Below, in pieces: positions 35,568 to 44,670 of a stretch of DNA of 64,000 bases. The notes under the pieces were generated by a model. The model was not told where the DNA came from. It saw nothing but the letters and a program-made list of their open reading frames with translations, and did not search any database. The stretch is taken from the NCBI RefSeq assembly GCF_000513995.1, contig NZ_AZVB01000022.1, positions 24,163 to 88,162 of the forward strand, given 5' to 3'. Each line of letters starts with the position of its first letter. Position 1 is the stretch's first letter. Source of the DNA: Pseudoxanthomonas sp. J35. GTDB lineage: Bacteria; Pseudomonadota; Gammaproteobacteria; Xanthomonadales; Xanthomonadaceae. Made by a program: the position numbers and the translations under genes.

Positions 35568-37283
35568 ATGCACGCCCCCCGTATCCCGACGGCCCTGTCC
35601 CTGCTGCTGGCCTTCGCCCCGGCCATCGCGCTGGCAGGGCCTGCCACCGCCATCGGCCAGCTGCGCGCCAGCGCGGCGGATCCGGCGAAGGTCGCGTTCA
35701 CCGCGACGGTCAGCGCCGACTTCCGTGAAGGCCTCGGCGGCGTGTTCGTGCAGGACGGCGGCGACGGCGACGGCGACCCGGCCACGCCCGACGGCCTGTT
35801 CGTGCGCCCCGCCGAAGGCGTGCAGTTCCCCGACGGCGTGGCCGCCGGGCGCGAGTGCCGCTTCCACGGCCGGCTGGTCGAGGAGAAGCGCGGCGGCAGC
35901 CGTGCCACGGTGCTGCTGGCCGAACGCATCGACCGCTGCCGCCCCGCCCAGCCGGTCACGGCGCTCACGCTGGACGCGCTGCCGCAGGACTGGGCCGCGC
36001 TGGACGGGATGCGCGTGCGCATCGAGGCGCCGCTGTTCGTGGCCGGCACCGACGCGCTGGCGCGCTACGGCGAGCTGGCGGTGTCCTTCGACGGGCGCCT
36101 GTGGCAGCCCAGCGAACTGGCCCGCCCGGGCACGCCGGAACATGCTGGACTGGCCGCGCGCAACGCGCGCGTGCGCCTGCTGCTGGACGACGGCAGCCAG
36201 GCGCGCGATCCACGGCAGGTGCCCTATCTCGACGACGGCGCGACGCCGCGCGTCGGCGACGTGGTGCTGGGCGCCGAAGGCGTGGTCGAACAGCGCCACG
36301 GCAGCTGGCGCCTGCAGCTGGACCGCCCGCTGCGCTTCGAAGCGGCGCAGCGCCCGGGGCCGCCGCAGGTGCCCGGGAACGTCCGCGTGGCCGCCTTCAA
36401 CCTGGAGAACCTGTTCAACGGCGACGGCCGCGGCGGCGGTTTCCCGACCCCGCGCGGCGCGAAGACGGAGCAGGCGTTCGAGGCACAGCTGGCCAAGCTG
36501 GTCGCCACCGTGCACGGGCTCGATCCGGACGTGGCCGCGCTGATGGAACTGGAGAACGACGGCTACGGCGAGGATTCGAGCATCGCCCGGCTGGTGCGCG
36601 AGCTCAACGCCGGAGGCGCGCAGTGGCGCTTCGTCGACGCCGGTCGCGGCCCGGGCGCGGACACGATCCGCGTCGGCATCATCTACCGCGCAGACCGCCT
36701 GGTCCCGCGCGGCAAGCCGGCGGTGCTGGAAGGCGGCCCGTTCGGCGAACGCAGCCGCGTGCCGCTGGCCCAGGCGTTCAGGCGCAAGGGCGGCGGCAGG
36801 GAATTCGTCGTCGTCGCCAACCACTTCAAGTCCAAGGGCTGCAGCGAGGCGACCGGCGACAACGCCGACCGCAAGGACGGGCAGGGCTGCTGGAACGCGC
36901 TGCGCCTGGATTCAGCGCAGCGCCTGCACGCCTGGCTGCAGTCGGCGCCGCTGGGCAAGGGGCGCGAACGCGTGGTGATCCTCGGCGACTTCAACGCCTA
37001 CGCGATGGAGGACCCGGTGCACTGGCTGCGCGAGGACGCCGGCTGGACCGACGCCTTCGCCGCCGCCGGCGTCGAACGTCCGTGGAGCTACGTATACCAG
37101 GGCCTCAGCGGACGCCTGGACCACGCCCTGCTGAGCCCGGCGCTGGTGCCGCACCTGCGCGGCGCGGCCGAATGGCACGTCAACGCCGACGAGCCGGACG
37201 ACGCCGGCTACGCGGGACGCAACGTCCCCGGGCCGTGGCGCAGCTCGGACCATGATCCGTTGCTGCTGGGGTTCGACCTCTGA
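35568..37283 (+). CDS. Secreted endonuclease/exonuclease/phosphatase-family nuclease (ExeM/NucH-like)
   Basis: A 571-residue protein with a signal peptide (LLLAFAPAIALAGP). An N-terminal beta-domain of about 250 residues contains the acidic DGGDGDGDP loop, probably Ca2+-binding. It is followed by an EEP nuclease domain: VAAFNLENLFNGD, VVVANHFKSKGC, ILGDFNAYAMEDP and the final SSDHDPLLLGFDL with catalytic Asp-His. It degrades extracellular DNA for nutrition or biofilm turnover. AGGA lies 7 nt before the chosen ATG; an in-frame ATG at 35553 is less likely. Confidence 0.92.
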   Translation: MHAPRIPTALSLLLAFAPAIALAGPATAIGQLRASAADPAKVAFTATVSADFREGLGGVFVQDGGDGDGDPATPDGLFVRPAEGVQFPDGVAAGRECRFHGRLVEEKRGGSRATVLLAERIDRCRPAQPVTALTLDALPQDWAALDGMRVRIEAPLFVAGTDALARYGELAVSFDGRLWQPSELARPGTPEHAGLAARNARVRLLLDDGSQARDPRQVPYLDDGATPRVGDVVLGAEGVVEQRHGSWRLQLDRPLRFEAAQRPGPPQVPGNVRVAAFNLENLFNGDGRGGGFPTPRGAKTEQAFEAQLAKLVATVHGLDPDVAALMELENDGYGEDSSIARLVRELNAGGAQWRFVDAGRGPGADTIRVGIIYRADRLVPRGKPAVLEGGPFGERSRVPLAQAFRRKGGGREFVVVANHFKSKGCSEATGDNADRKDGQGCWNALRLDSAQRLHAWLQSAPLGKGRERVVILGDFNAYAMEDPVHWLREDAGWTDAFAAAGVERPWSYVYQGLSGRLDHALLSPALVPHLRGAAEWHVNADEPDDAGYAGRNVPGPWRSSDHDPLLLGFDL

Positions 37284-37303
37284 GCGTGGGCGGCGCGCTG
37301 GCG

Positions 37304-37380
37304 TAGCAGCGGGCTTGCCGGGCATCCCTGCGGGATGGCCTGGTCGGATGCGAGGCAGCGGGGCAAGCCCCGCTCTACAG
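37304..37380. repeat. GTAG-type REP pair (BIME)
   Basis: Two head-to-head palindromic units flank a short spacer. The left unit begins GTAGCAGCGGGCTTGCC; the right unit is the reverse form ending GGGGCAAGCCCCGCTCTAC. The GTAG end and stem-loop match the SMAG-like REPs described in Stenotrophomonas. It fills the gap between the convergent nuclease and peptidase genes. Confidence 0.8.
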
Positions 37381-37415
37381 GAGCACGGCCGTGGACAGCC
37401 CTTCTCCCACCCGGA

Positions 37416-38744
37416 TCAGCCGGCCGTGCCGTGCAGGTAGTCCAGGCTCACCTGCAGCAGCGCGCGGAAGCCGACATCCAGCGCGGTCTCGTCCAGGGTG
37501 AACTCGGGCGAGTGGTTGCTCGGCGCGGTGGCCGGATCGATGCCCTTCGCCGTCGCGCCGACGAAGAAGAACATCGCCGGCGCCTCCCGGCCGTAGAACG
37601 AGAAATCCTCGGCGCCCATCGTCAGCGGCGGCTCGAACACGTTGTCCGCGCCGACCACCGCCTGCAGGCTCGGCAGCATCCGCGCGGTGAGTGCCGGGTC
37701 GTTGATCGTGGCCGGGTTGCTGTCGCCGTCGGGGATCCTGGTCTCGACCGTGGCGCCATGCGCCGCAGCCACGTGCGCGGCGACGTTGCCCAGGTCGGCG
37801 AAGATCCTCTCGCGCATGCCCGCGTCGAAGGTGCGGATGGTGCCGATCAGCTCCACGTCGTCGGGGATGATGTTGTAGCGGATGCCGCCCTTGATCGCGC
37901 CGAACGTCACCACCGCCGGCAGCTTCGCGATGTCGGTGCGGCGCGAGACGATGCTCTGCGCGGTGCCGACCAGGTCCGCCGCCGCCACGATCGGGTCGAT
38001 CCCGCCCCACGGCCGCGAGCCGTGGGTCTGCCGGCCCTTCACCTTGATGCTGAAGCGGTCCGACGCGGCCATCAGCGGACCGCCGCGCACGGCGATCTGT
38101 CCGGCCTGCACCGTCGAGAACACGTGCAGGCCGAACACCGCCTCGGGCCTGAAGTCGTCGAAGATGCCTTCGGCCAGCATCAGCGACGCGCCGCCCTCCT
38201 CGCCCGGTGGCGCGCCTTCCTCCGCCGGCTGGAACACCAGCATGACCTCGCCGGGCAGGCTCTCGCGCATCGACACCAGCGCGCGCGCCACGCCCAGCAG
38301 GATGCCGGTGTGCGCATCGTGGCCGCAGGCGTGCATCACCCCGACCGTCTCCCCGCGGAACTCGGCCGTGGCCTTCGAGGCGAACGGCAGCCCGGTGCGC
38401 TCGGCCACCGGCAGCGCGTCCATGTCCGCGCGCAGGGCGATCCGCGGCCCGGGCCTGCCACCTTTGATGACCGCGACCACGCCGTGGTGCGCGATGCCGG
38501 TCTTCGGCTCCAGGCCCATCCTGCGCAGCTCTTCCGCGACGACCCTGGCGGTGCGCTCCTCGCGGTTGGACAGCTCCGGGTGCTGGTGGAAGTCGCGGCG
38601 CCAGTCGATCACCTGCTGGCGCAGCTTCGCCGCCGCCTCGGCCACCTCGGGACGTTGCGCCGGTTGCGCGCCGGCCAGGCCGGGCAGGGCGAGGCCGAGG
38701 GCGCAGGCCAGCAGGGAAACACGGCAACGGGCGGTCAGGGACAT
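37416..38744 (-). CDS. Periplasmic M20-family amidohydrolase (hippurate hydrolase-like)
   Basis: A 442-residue protein with a signal peptide (ACALGLALPGLAGAQ). M20D metal-ligand motifs are RRDFHQHPELSNRE, HACGHDAHTG (Cys/His ligands) and FQPAEEG, with a late MGAEDFSFY. Members remove acyl groups from N-acyl amino acids or related amides using two metal ions. Export to the periplasm suggests use of external conjugates or peptidoglycan-derived amides. CAGGAG precedes the start. Confidence 0.93.
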   Translation of the reverse strand: MSLTARCRVSLLACALGLALPGLAGAQPAQRPEVAEAAAKLRQQVIDWRRDFHQHPELSNREERTARVVAEELRRMGLEPKTGIAHHGVVAVIKGGRPGPRIALRADMDALPVAERTGLPFASKATAEFRGETVGVMHACGHDAHTGILLGVARALVSMRESLPGEVMLVFQPAEEGAPPGEEGGASLMLAEGIFDDFRPEAVFGLHVFSTVQAGQIAVRGGPLMAASDRFSIKVKGRQTHGSRPWGGIDPIVAAADLVGTAQSIVSRRTDIAKLPAVVTFGAIKGGIRYNIIPDDVELIGTIRTFDAGMRERIFADLGNVAAHVAAAHGATVETRIPDGDSNPATINDPALTARMLPSLQAVVGADNVFEPPLTMGAEDFSFYGREAPAMFFFVGATAKGIDPATAPSNHSPEFTLDETALDVGFRALLQVSLDYLHGTAG

Positions 38745-38876
38745 CGCGCGACTCCTGGGGACGTTGGACCGATGCTAACCGTTGCGACGCACGTTGCCGA
38801 AGCCGGGGCCCACACCGCCTAGAATCACGTCCGTGGCCATCGCATGGTCGCCCTGTCCTCCCCCCGGATATCCCCG

Positions 38877-39662
38877 ATGGCCGACCCCGCCCTGCAGCTG
38901 TTGCTGCTGCTGTTCCTCGCCGCCGTGCTGGCCGGCTTCGTCGACGCCATCGCCGGCGGCGGCGGCATGGTCACCCTGCCGGCGATGCTGCTGGCCGGCA
39001 TCCCGCCGCTGCAGGCGCTCGGCACCAACAAGCTGCAGTCGCTGTTCGGCTCCGGCTCGGCCAGCTGGACCTACGCCCGCCACGGCCATGTCGACCTGCG
39101 CGGACAGCTGCCGATGGGCATCGCGGCCGCCGTCGGCGCCATGGCCGGCGCGCTGGCCGCCACCGTGGTTCCGTCCACCTGGCTGCGCGCGGTGCTGCCG
39201 TTCCTGCTGGCCGGCATCGCCGTGTACTTCGCGCTCAAGCCGGACATCGGCGCCGTCGAACGCCAGCGGCGCATGGGTCCGCGCCTGTTCGCCCTCGGCT
39301 TCGTGCCCGCGGTGGGCTTCTACGACGGCATCTTCGGCCCGGGCACCGGCTCGTTCCTGATGCTCGGCTTCGTCGGCCTGGCCGGCTTCGGCCTGCTCAA
39401 GGCCACCGCCCACACCAAGTTCCTCAACTTCGGCTCAAACGTCGGCGCCTTCGCCGTGTTCCTGGCCACCGGCTCGGTGCTGTGGAAGGTCGGCCTGCTG
39501 ATGGGCGCCGGCCAGTTCCTCGGCGCGCGCGCCGGCTCGCGCTTCGCCATGAAGCACGGCAGCCGCGTCATCCGCCCCCTGCTGGTGACCGTGTCGCTGC
39601 TGCTGGCCCTGCGCCTGCTGGCCGACCCCGCGCATCCGGTGCGTGCCTGGCTGGGGATCTGA
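38877..39662 (+). CDS. TSUP-family permease (TauE/SafE/YfcA-like)
   Basis: A 261-residue membrane protein with about eight helices. The family hallmark is GFVDAIAGGGGMVTLPAML near the N-terminus, and the second half repeats it as GFYDGIFGPGTGSFLML. It exports sulfite, sulfoacetate or a similar anion. The start at MADPALQ is preferred; ATG at 38844 is possible. TAGAAT (38819-38824) gives a short leader. The gene is divergent from the M20 gene. Confidence 0.9.
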   Translation: MADPALQLLLLLFLAAVLAGFVDAIAGGGGMVTLPAMLLAGIPPLQALGTNKLQSLFGSGSASWTYARHGHVDLRGQLPMGIAAAVGAMAGALAATVVPSTWLRAVLPFLLAGIAVYFALKPDIGAVERQRRMGPRLFALGFVPAVGFYDGIFGPGTGSFLMLGFVGLAGFGLLKATAHTKFLNFGSNVGAFAVFLATGSVLWKVGLLMGAGQFLGARAGSRFAMKHGSRVIRPLLVTVSLLLALRLLADPAHPVRAWLGI

Positions 39663-39682
39663 CCCCAGCCCCGCCAGCCCCT

Positions 39683-39806
39683 GTAGAGTCGGGCTTGCCC
39701 GACTGCCCACGTCGGACACCCAAACGCCCGCGAAGAACAGGGAAGCAAACGTCCTGATGGACCCCACGCCTCCAGATGTGTGGGAGCGGGGCAAGCCCCG
39801 CTCTAC
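39683..39806. repeat. GTAG-type REP pair (BIME), second copy
   Basis: The left unit GTAGAGTCGGGCTTGCCCGACT and an inverted right unit ending GGGGCAAGCCCCGCTCTAC enclose about 80 nt. The enclosed spacer (AAGAACAGGGAAGCA and ACGCCTCCAGATG) recurs in the copy at 60268-60389, so the whole unit is a dispersed element. Confidence 0.85.
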
Positions 39807-39826
39807 AGGAAGCGCTGCGCCCTGAA

Positions 39827-40090
39827 GCCCCTCACTCCGGGAGAGAATGGGCGAGCGAAGCCACGACCCCAATACGCCCGAAGACGCGGTGGCGCGGGGG
39901 TATGTCGCAAGCGGCACATGGATGTGCCGCGGTCGCGCGTTGGAGCAGGACGCGGAACCGCGCGATGCGGCATACCCCCGCGCTGCCGCGGCTCCGTCCG
40001 AAGCCGCCCACCTCAACGCCTTTGCCTTTGCCTTTGCCGTTGCCGTTGCTGTTGCTGCTGTCTCCGCTGTTGCTGCTACAGCCGCGCAGC
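39827..40090. repeat. Long composite intergenic repeat, copy 1
   Basis: A 13-bp inverted pair, GCGCGGGGGTATG (39892-39904) with CATACCCCCGCGC (39971-39983), encloses a hairpin GCGGCACAT-GG-ATGTGCCGC (39911-39930). It continues through a conserved GC-rich stretch into a tract of CCTTTG/CCGTTG triplet-like repeats (40018-40080). The same order is found at 60455-60775. Frames across it read Lys/Gly/Asn/Ser runs and are not convincing genes. It fills the 466-nt gap between the permease and thiolase genes together with the BIME. Confidence 0.8.
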
Positions 40091-40128
40091 ACGCCCGGTC
40101 ACATGACAATGACCGGAAGCCACGCCCA

Positions 40129-41307
40129 CTACACCCGCTCGAAGATCGCCGCGATGCCCTGGCCGCCGCCGATGCACATCGTCGCCAGGCCGTAACGGCC
40201 ACCGGTGCGGTGCAGCTCGTGGACCAGCTTCACCGTGATGATCGCGCCCGTCGCACCGACCGGATGGCCCAGCGAAATCCCGCTGCCGTTCGGATTGGTC
40301 TTCGCCGGATCGAAACCCAGCGCATCGGCCACCGCACAGGCCTGCGCCGCGAACGCCTCGTTGGACTCGACCACGTCCAGGTCCCCGACCGTCAGTCCCG
40401 CCCGCGCCAGCGCCGTGCGCGTCGCCGGCACCGGGCCCATGCCCATGTACAGCGGCTCCACCCCCGCATGCGCGTACGCGACCAGCCGCGCCAGCGGCTT
40501 CAGCCCGTGCCGCTGCACCGCCGCGCCCGTGGCCAGCACCACCGAGGCTGCGCCATCGTTGATGCCCGACGCATTGCCCGCCGTCACCGTGCCCTCGGCC
40601 TTGAACACCGGGCGCAGCCCCGCCAGGTCCTCGCCGCTGACCTCCGCGCGCACGTGCTCGTCCACGCGGAACTCGGTTTCCTTGCCGCGGCGACCTACCT
40701 TCACCGGCACGATCTGCCCTTCGAAGCGGCCCTCCGCGATCGCCCGCGCCGCGCGCCGGTGGCTTTCCAGTGCCACCGCGTCCTGCCGCGCCCGGTCGAT
40801 GCCGTGGCGTTCGGCCACGTTCTCCGCGGTGATGCCCATCAGCACCTTGTCGAACGGATCCTTCAGGCCCTCGTTGAGCGCATCGACCATCACCGCATCG
40901 CCGAGCTTGCGGCCCCAGCGCTGGCTCGGCACGTGGAACGGCACCCGGCTCATCGACTCGGCACCGCCGGCCAGCGCCACCTCGCAATCGCCCAGCAGCA
41001 GCGACTGCGCCGCCGACACGATCGCCTGCAGGCCCGAACCGCACAGCCGGTTCACCGTGAACGCCGGCGTCTCCACCGGCACGCCCGCCTTTACCGCGAT
41101 CACCCGGCCCAGGTAGGCATCGGCCGGCTCGCTGGGCAGCACTTGCCCGTAGACCGCATGACCAATCACAGCGGGCTCGATGCCCGCGCGGGCGATCGCC
41201 TCGCGCGCCGTCGCCACGCCCAGGTCCGAGGGCGGCACCTCGCGCAGGCTGCCGCCGAAGGTGCCGATGGCCGTGCGCACGGCCGAGACAACGAATACGC
41301 CGGTCAT
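40129..41307 (-). CDS. Acetyl-CoA acetyltransferase (thiolase II family)
   Basis: A 392-residue thiolase with the full active-site set: nucleophile Cys89 in NRLCGSGLQAI, GHPVGATGA, and the final CIGGGQG cysteine. It cleaves 3-ketoacyl-CoA to acetyl-CoA, or condenses two acetyl-CoA in reverse. It is the last gene of the minus-strand operon that starts with a TonB receptor at 49935. Its position after an SDR dehydrogenase suggests the degradative direction. GAGGGA lies just before the ATG. Confidence 0.95.
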   Translation of the reverse strand: MTGVFVVSAVRTAIGTFGGSLREVPPSDLGVATAREAIARAGIEPAVIGHAVYGQVLPSEPADAYLGRVIAVKAGVPVETPAFTVNRLCGSGLQAIVSAAQSLLLGDCEVALAGGAESMSRVPFHVPSQRWGRKLGDAVMVDALNEGLKDPFDKVLMGITAENVAERHGIDRARQDAVALESHRRAARAIAEGRFEGQIVPVKVGRRGKETEFRVDEHVRAEVSGEDLAGLRPVFKAEGTVTAGNASGINDGAASVVLATGAAVQRHGLKPLARLVAYAHAGVEPLYMGMGPVPATRTALARAGLTVGDLDVVESNEAFAAQACAVADALGFDPAKTNPNGSGISLGHPVGATGAIITVKLVHELHRTGGRYGLATMCIGGGQGIAAIFERV

Positions 41308-41321
41308 GGGATCCCTCGCGG

Positions 41322-42215
41322 TCAGGCGGTAACGCCGGGCTTGGCATGCCGCTGCGCGCTGGCCACCTCGCGCTCGGCCTGGGTGAAGCCGTAGTCGGGC
41401 ACGACCTGGCCGGTGGTGTCCGAGACCGCGTCCCACGCCGCGATCAGCCGTTCGCCCGCGTCGTCGCCACCGCCGATGTAGCAGCCTCCGGTCAGGGTCA
41501 CGTGGGCGCGGGCGAAATGCCCCGCGCCGGCGCAGAGGATCGCGCGCGTCGGCGCGTCATCCACCACCAGCGGCAACAGCGCCGGACTGACCAGCGACGG
41601 ATCCAGCGCGTCCAGCTGCTCCTGCGGCAGGATGCCTTCCATCATCCGCGTGTACGCGGTCGGCGCCAGGCAGTTGACCTTGATCCCGTACTTGGCGCCC
41701 TCGATGGCCAGGGTCTGCATCAGTCCGACCAGGGCCATCTTCGCCGCGCCGTAGTTGGCCTGGCCGAAGTTGCCGTACAGGCCGCTGGACGAGGTGGTCA
41801 TGACGATGCGGCCGGACTTCTGTTCGCGCATCACCTCCCACACTGCCTTGCAGCAGATCGCCGCGCCCATCAGGTGCACGTCCAGCACCAGGCGGAAGTC
41901 GGCCAGGTCCATCTTGGCGAAGCTCTTGTCGCGCAGGATGCCGGCGTTGTTGATGAGGATGTCGATCCGGCCCCACGCATCCAGCGCGCGCTGGACCATC
42001 GCCGCGACCGCGGCCTCGTCGGTCACCGAACCCGCCACCGCGATCGCCTCGCCGCCAGCCGCGCGGATCTCCGTGGCGACCGCCTCGGCGGCTTCCAGGC
42101 CCAGGTCGTTGACCAGTACCTTCGCGCCCTTGCGCGCCAGGTAGAGCGCATGCTGGCGACCCAGGCCGCCGCCGGCGCCGGTAACGATCGCTGTCCTTCC
42201 CTTCAGTGGCATCAT
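41322..42215 (-). CDS. SDR oxidoreductase, (R)-3-hydroxyacyl-CoA dehydrogenase-like
   Basis: A 297-residue short-chain dehydrogenase with the cofactor motif TGAGGGLG (residues 12-19), the NNAG stretch and catalytic Tyr-x-x-x-Lys in ANYGAAKM (about Tyr155). The N-terminal VTGAGGGLGRQHAL and VNDLGLE resemble the D-specific dehydrogenase domain of multifunctional enzyme type 2. This suggests oxidation of an (R)-3-hydroxyacyl-CoA (inference). It lies 14 nt before the thiolase gene, which would take the 3-keto product. Confidence 0.88.
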   Translation of the reverse strand: MMPLKGRTAIVTGAGGGLGRQHALYLARKGAKVLVNDLGLEAAEAVATEIRAAGGEAIAVAGSVTDEAAVAAMVQRALDAWGRIDILINNAGILRDKSFAKMDLADFRLVLDVHLMGAAICCKAVWEVMREQKSGRIVMTTSSSGLYGNFGQANYGAAKMALVGLMQTLAIEGAKYGIKVNCLAPTAYTRMMEGILPQEQLDALDPSLVSPALLPLVVDDAPTRAILCAGAGHFARAHVTLTGGCYIGGGDDAGERLIAAWDAVSDTTGQVVPDYGFTQAEREVASAQRHAKPGVTA

Positions 42216-42261
42216 CGAACTCCCGTGTGTCGTGAGGCACGGAACGGGAGCGCGCCGGCGC

Positions 42262-43032
42262 TCAGCCGGATCTGGTACGCGTGCCGTTCCGCGGTTTGCA
42301 GATGGTCTTGAAGCCGGCGGCCATGAACTTCGCCATGCGCGCCTTCACCGCTTCGTAGTCGTCCGAGCGGCACAGCCCGCCGGAGAGGCGGTCGATGCGC
42401 CCGGTGCGCGCCAGGGTCAGCATCAGCGCGCCGGTGACGAAGTGGTAACCCCAGAAGATGTCTTCCTCGGCCGCCTCCGGCAGCGCGCGCCTGAGCAGGC
42501 CGATCAGGCGCAGCACCACCGGGTCGAAGTGCTGGTCCATCAGCTCGCCGCCGTGGCGGGTGTTGGACATCAGCGCGCCGAGCGCGCCGTAGTTCTTCCA
42601 GGCCTCGCCGCCCTGGCTGTACAGGTCCAGGTCGGTGTCGAGGAACGCGCGCAGCGCGCCTTCCACCGTCGGCCTGCCGTTGCAGGCCTTCTCGTACGCG
42701 TCCAGCGCCTGCATGCGCGCGCTGCTGGTGACGCCGGCGCGGCGCGCGATTACCGCATCGAACAGGGTCTGCTTGTCGTTGAAGTAGTAGTTGACCAGGG
42801 TGTGGTGCACGCCCACCCGCTCGGCCACGTCCTTCAGCGTGACCCCGTACAGCCCGTCGCGCGAGAACAGGTGCTCGGCCGCATCGAGGATCTGCTCGGT
42901 CATCTCCGCGCGCTGCGCCGCCTTGGTCGTGCGCGCGGCCCGGGTGGCGCCGGTCTTCTTCGCGCCACCCCGCCGGGATCCGGACGTCGTCGCCTTTGCT
43001 GGCACCCTGCAGCCTCCCATGCCGCTCCGCAT
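42262..43032 (-). CDS. TetR-family regulator
   Basis: About 256 residues. The first roughly 40 are Lys/Arg/Ala-rich and probably disordered. The HTH follows at about residues 45-90 (ILDAAEHLFSRDGLYGVTL, VHHTLVNYYFNDKQTLFDA), then a ligand-binding helical domain. It lies inside the TonB receptor-to-thiolase operon, between the ligase and the SDR, and probably controls it in response to an acyl-CoA or the free ligand. An in-frame ATG at 43020 preceded by GGAG is an equally good start. Confidence 0.9.
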   Translation of the reverse strand: MRSGMGGCRVPAKATTSGSRRGGAKKTGATRAARTTKAAQRAEMTEQILDAAEHLFSRDGLYGVTLKDVAERVGVHHTLVNYYFNDKQTLFDAVIARRAGVTSSARMQALDAYEKACNGRPTVEGALRAFLDTDLDLYSQGGEAWKNYGALGALMSNTRHGGELMDQHFDPVVLRLIGLLRRALPEAAEEDIFWGYHFVTGALMLTLARTGRIDRLSGGLCRSDDYEAVKARMAKFMAAGFKTICKPRNGTRTRSG

Positions 43033-43050
43033 ATGCGCCGGCCGGAGACA

Positions 43051-44670
43051 TCACGCCTCCCGTCGCCACTGCGCGCCGCCGAACTCGGCCCTCAGCCGCA
43101 TTTTGTCAATTTTGCCGGTCGCTGCCAAAGGCATCCGTTCCACCCGGATGATCTCCTCCGGCATCCACCACGACGGCACCGCGCCGCGCAGCGCCTCCAG
43201 CAGCTCCGCGTCGCCGGTGCCGGTGTCCGCGCGCATCTCCACCAGCAGTACCGGCCGCTCGCCCCACTTCGGGTGCGCCCGCCCGATCACCGCGGCCAGC
43301 GACACGCCCGGCAGCCGGCCGACGATCTCCTCGATCTCGGCCGGGTTGATCCACTCGCCGCCGGACTTGATCAGGTCCTTGGCGCGGCCGGTGATGACCA
43401 GGTTGCCGCGCTCGTCGATGCGCGCCAGGTCGCCGGTGGGGAACCAGCCGTCGGCGTCCACCGCCGGATCGATCTGGCCGAAGTAACGGTACACCACGCT
43501 GGCCCCGCGCACGCGCAGGTGGCCTTCACATCCGCGCTGCTGCGGCAGCGGCACGCCCTCGGCGTCGGTCAGCAGCAGGTCCAGGCCCAGTGCCGGGCGC
43601 CCGGACAGGTGCGCGGCACGTCCAGGATCATCGGGCAGGGCGACGGTACCGGTGGGCGACAGCTCGGTCATGCCCCAGCTGGTCTGCACCGCCACGCCCA
43701 GGCGCTGTTCGATGCGCTGCATCAGCGCCGGCGGCAGCGGCGCGCCGCCGACCAGTACGCGCTGCAACGAAGGCACGTCGCCGCCGTGGGTATCCAGGTG
43801 GTCGACCAGGCCCAGCCACACGGTGGCCACGCCGATGGCCACGGTCACGTTCTCCTCGCGGATCAGCTTCGCCAGGCTGGCGCCATCGAGATGGCGGCCC
43901 GGCAGGACCAGCTTCGCGCCCACCGCCGGCGCGGCGAACGGCACGCCCCAGGCGTTGGCATGGAACATCGGCACGGCCAGCAGCACGCTGTCGCGCTGCG
44001 ACAGGGCCATGGTGTCGGCCTGCAGCGCGCGCAGGGTGTGCAGGAACACGCCCCGATGCGTGTAGGTCACGCCTTTCGGCGCGCCGGTGGTGCCGGAGGT
44101 GAAGCACAGGCCGCAAGGCATGCGCTCGTCGAACCCGCCCCACTCGGCTTCCTGGCGCGGCGCACCGCTGTCGGCCTGGAGCAGGTGCTCCAGCGATTCG
44201 ACCACCGGCGCGGCGTCGCCGCGCCCGGCGACGCCGTCGATCGAGAGGATGCGCTCGAGGGTGCCCGTGCGCGCGGCAATCGCTTCAGCCAGCGGCGCCA
44301 GGTCCGCGGACGCGACCAGCACGCGCGCACCGGACTGTCCCAGCATCGCCGCCAGGTGCACTTCGGCTACGCGCGGGTTGAGCGTCTGGCAGACCGCGCC
44401 CATGCCCATCACCGCGTACCAGGCCTCCATGTGCGCCTGGGTGTTCCAGGCCAGCGTGGCGACCACGTCGCCGGGGCCGACACCCATGCCGGCCAGCAGC
44501 GCCGAAACATCGCGGCTGCGACGCTGCAGCCCGGCGTAGTCGATCCGCGTGGTGCTGCCACCATCGCCCGCCGTGACCACCTCGACCCCCGGGTGCCACT
44601 TGGCGCCATGCTCGAGGAACCTGTCGATGGTCAGCGCCCAGGGCTGCATCTCGCCATGGATCACGGACAT
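43051..44670 (-). CDS. AMP-dependent acyl-CoA synthetase
   Basis: A 539-residue ANL-superfamily ligase. The P-loop is TSGTTGAPKGVTYTHRG (about residue 193), with MTELSPTG, GWFPTGDLARID and the C-terminal lysine in TGKIDK. It activates a carboxylic acid with ATP and CoA. The N-terminus (MQPWALTIDRFLEHGAKWHPG) fits medium/long-chain ligases. Its start overlaps the esterase stop by 10 nt, so esterase product and ligase substrate are likely the same acid. Confidence 0.93.
   Translation of the reverse strand: MSVIHGEMQPWALTIDRFLEHGAKWHPGVEVVTAGDGGSTTRIDYAGLQRRSRDVSALLAGMGVGPGDVVATLAWNTQAHMEAWYAVMGMGAVCQTLNPRVAEVHLAAMLGQSGARVLVASADLAPLAEAIAARTGTLERILSIDGVAGRGDAAPVVESLEHLLQADSGAPRQEAEWGGFDERMPCGLCFTSGTTGAPKGVTYTHRGVFLHTLRALQADTMALSQRDSVLLAVPMFHANAWGVPFAAPAVGAKLVLPGRHLDGASLAKLIREENVTVAIGVATVWLGLVDHLDTHGGDVPSLQRVLVGGAPLPPALMQRIEQRLGVAVQTSWGMTELSPTGTVALPDDPGRAAHLSGRPALGLDLLLTDAEGVPLPQQRGCEGHLRVRGASVVYRYFGQIDPAVDADGWFPTGDLARIDERGNLVITGRAKDLIKSGGEWINPAEIEEIVGRLPGVSLAAVIGRAHPKWGERPVLLVEMRADTGTGDAELLEALRGAVPSWWMPEEIIRVERMPLAATGKIDKMRLRAEFGGAQWRREA

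Noticed and set aside
39832..40092. Minus-strand frame with Gly/Lys/Ser/Asn repeats, and a similar one at 60664-60909
   Set aside because: Both read through the composite repeat and share a GVxRIARFR peptide. The similarity follows from the DNA repeat, and there is no start signal. They are kept as a repeat rather than as genes.
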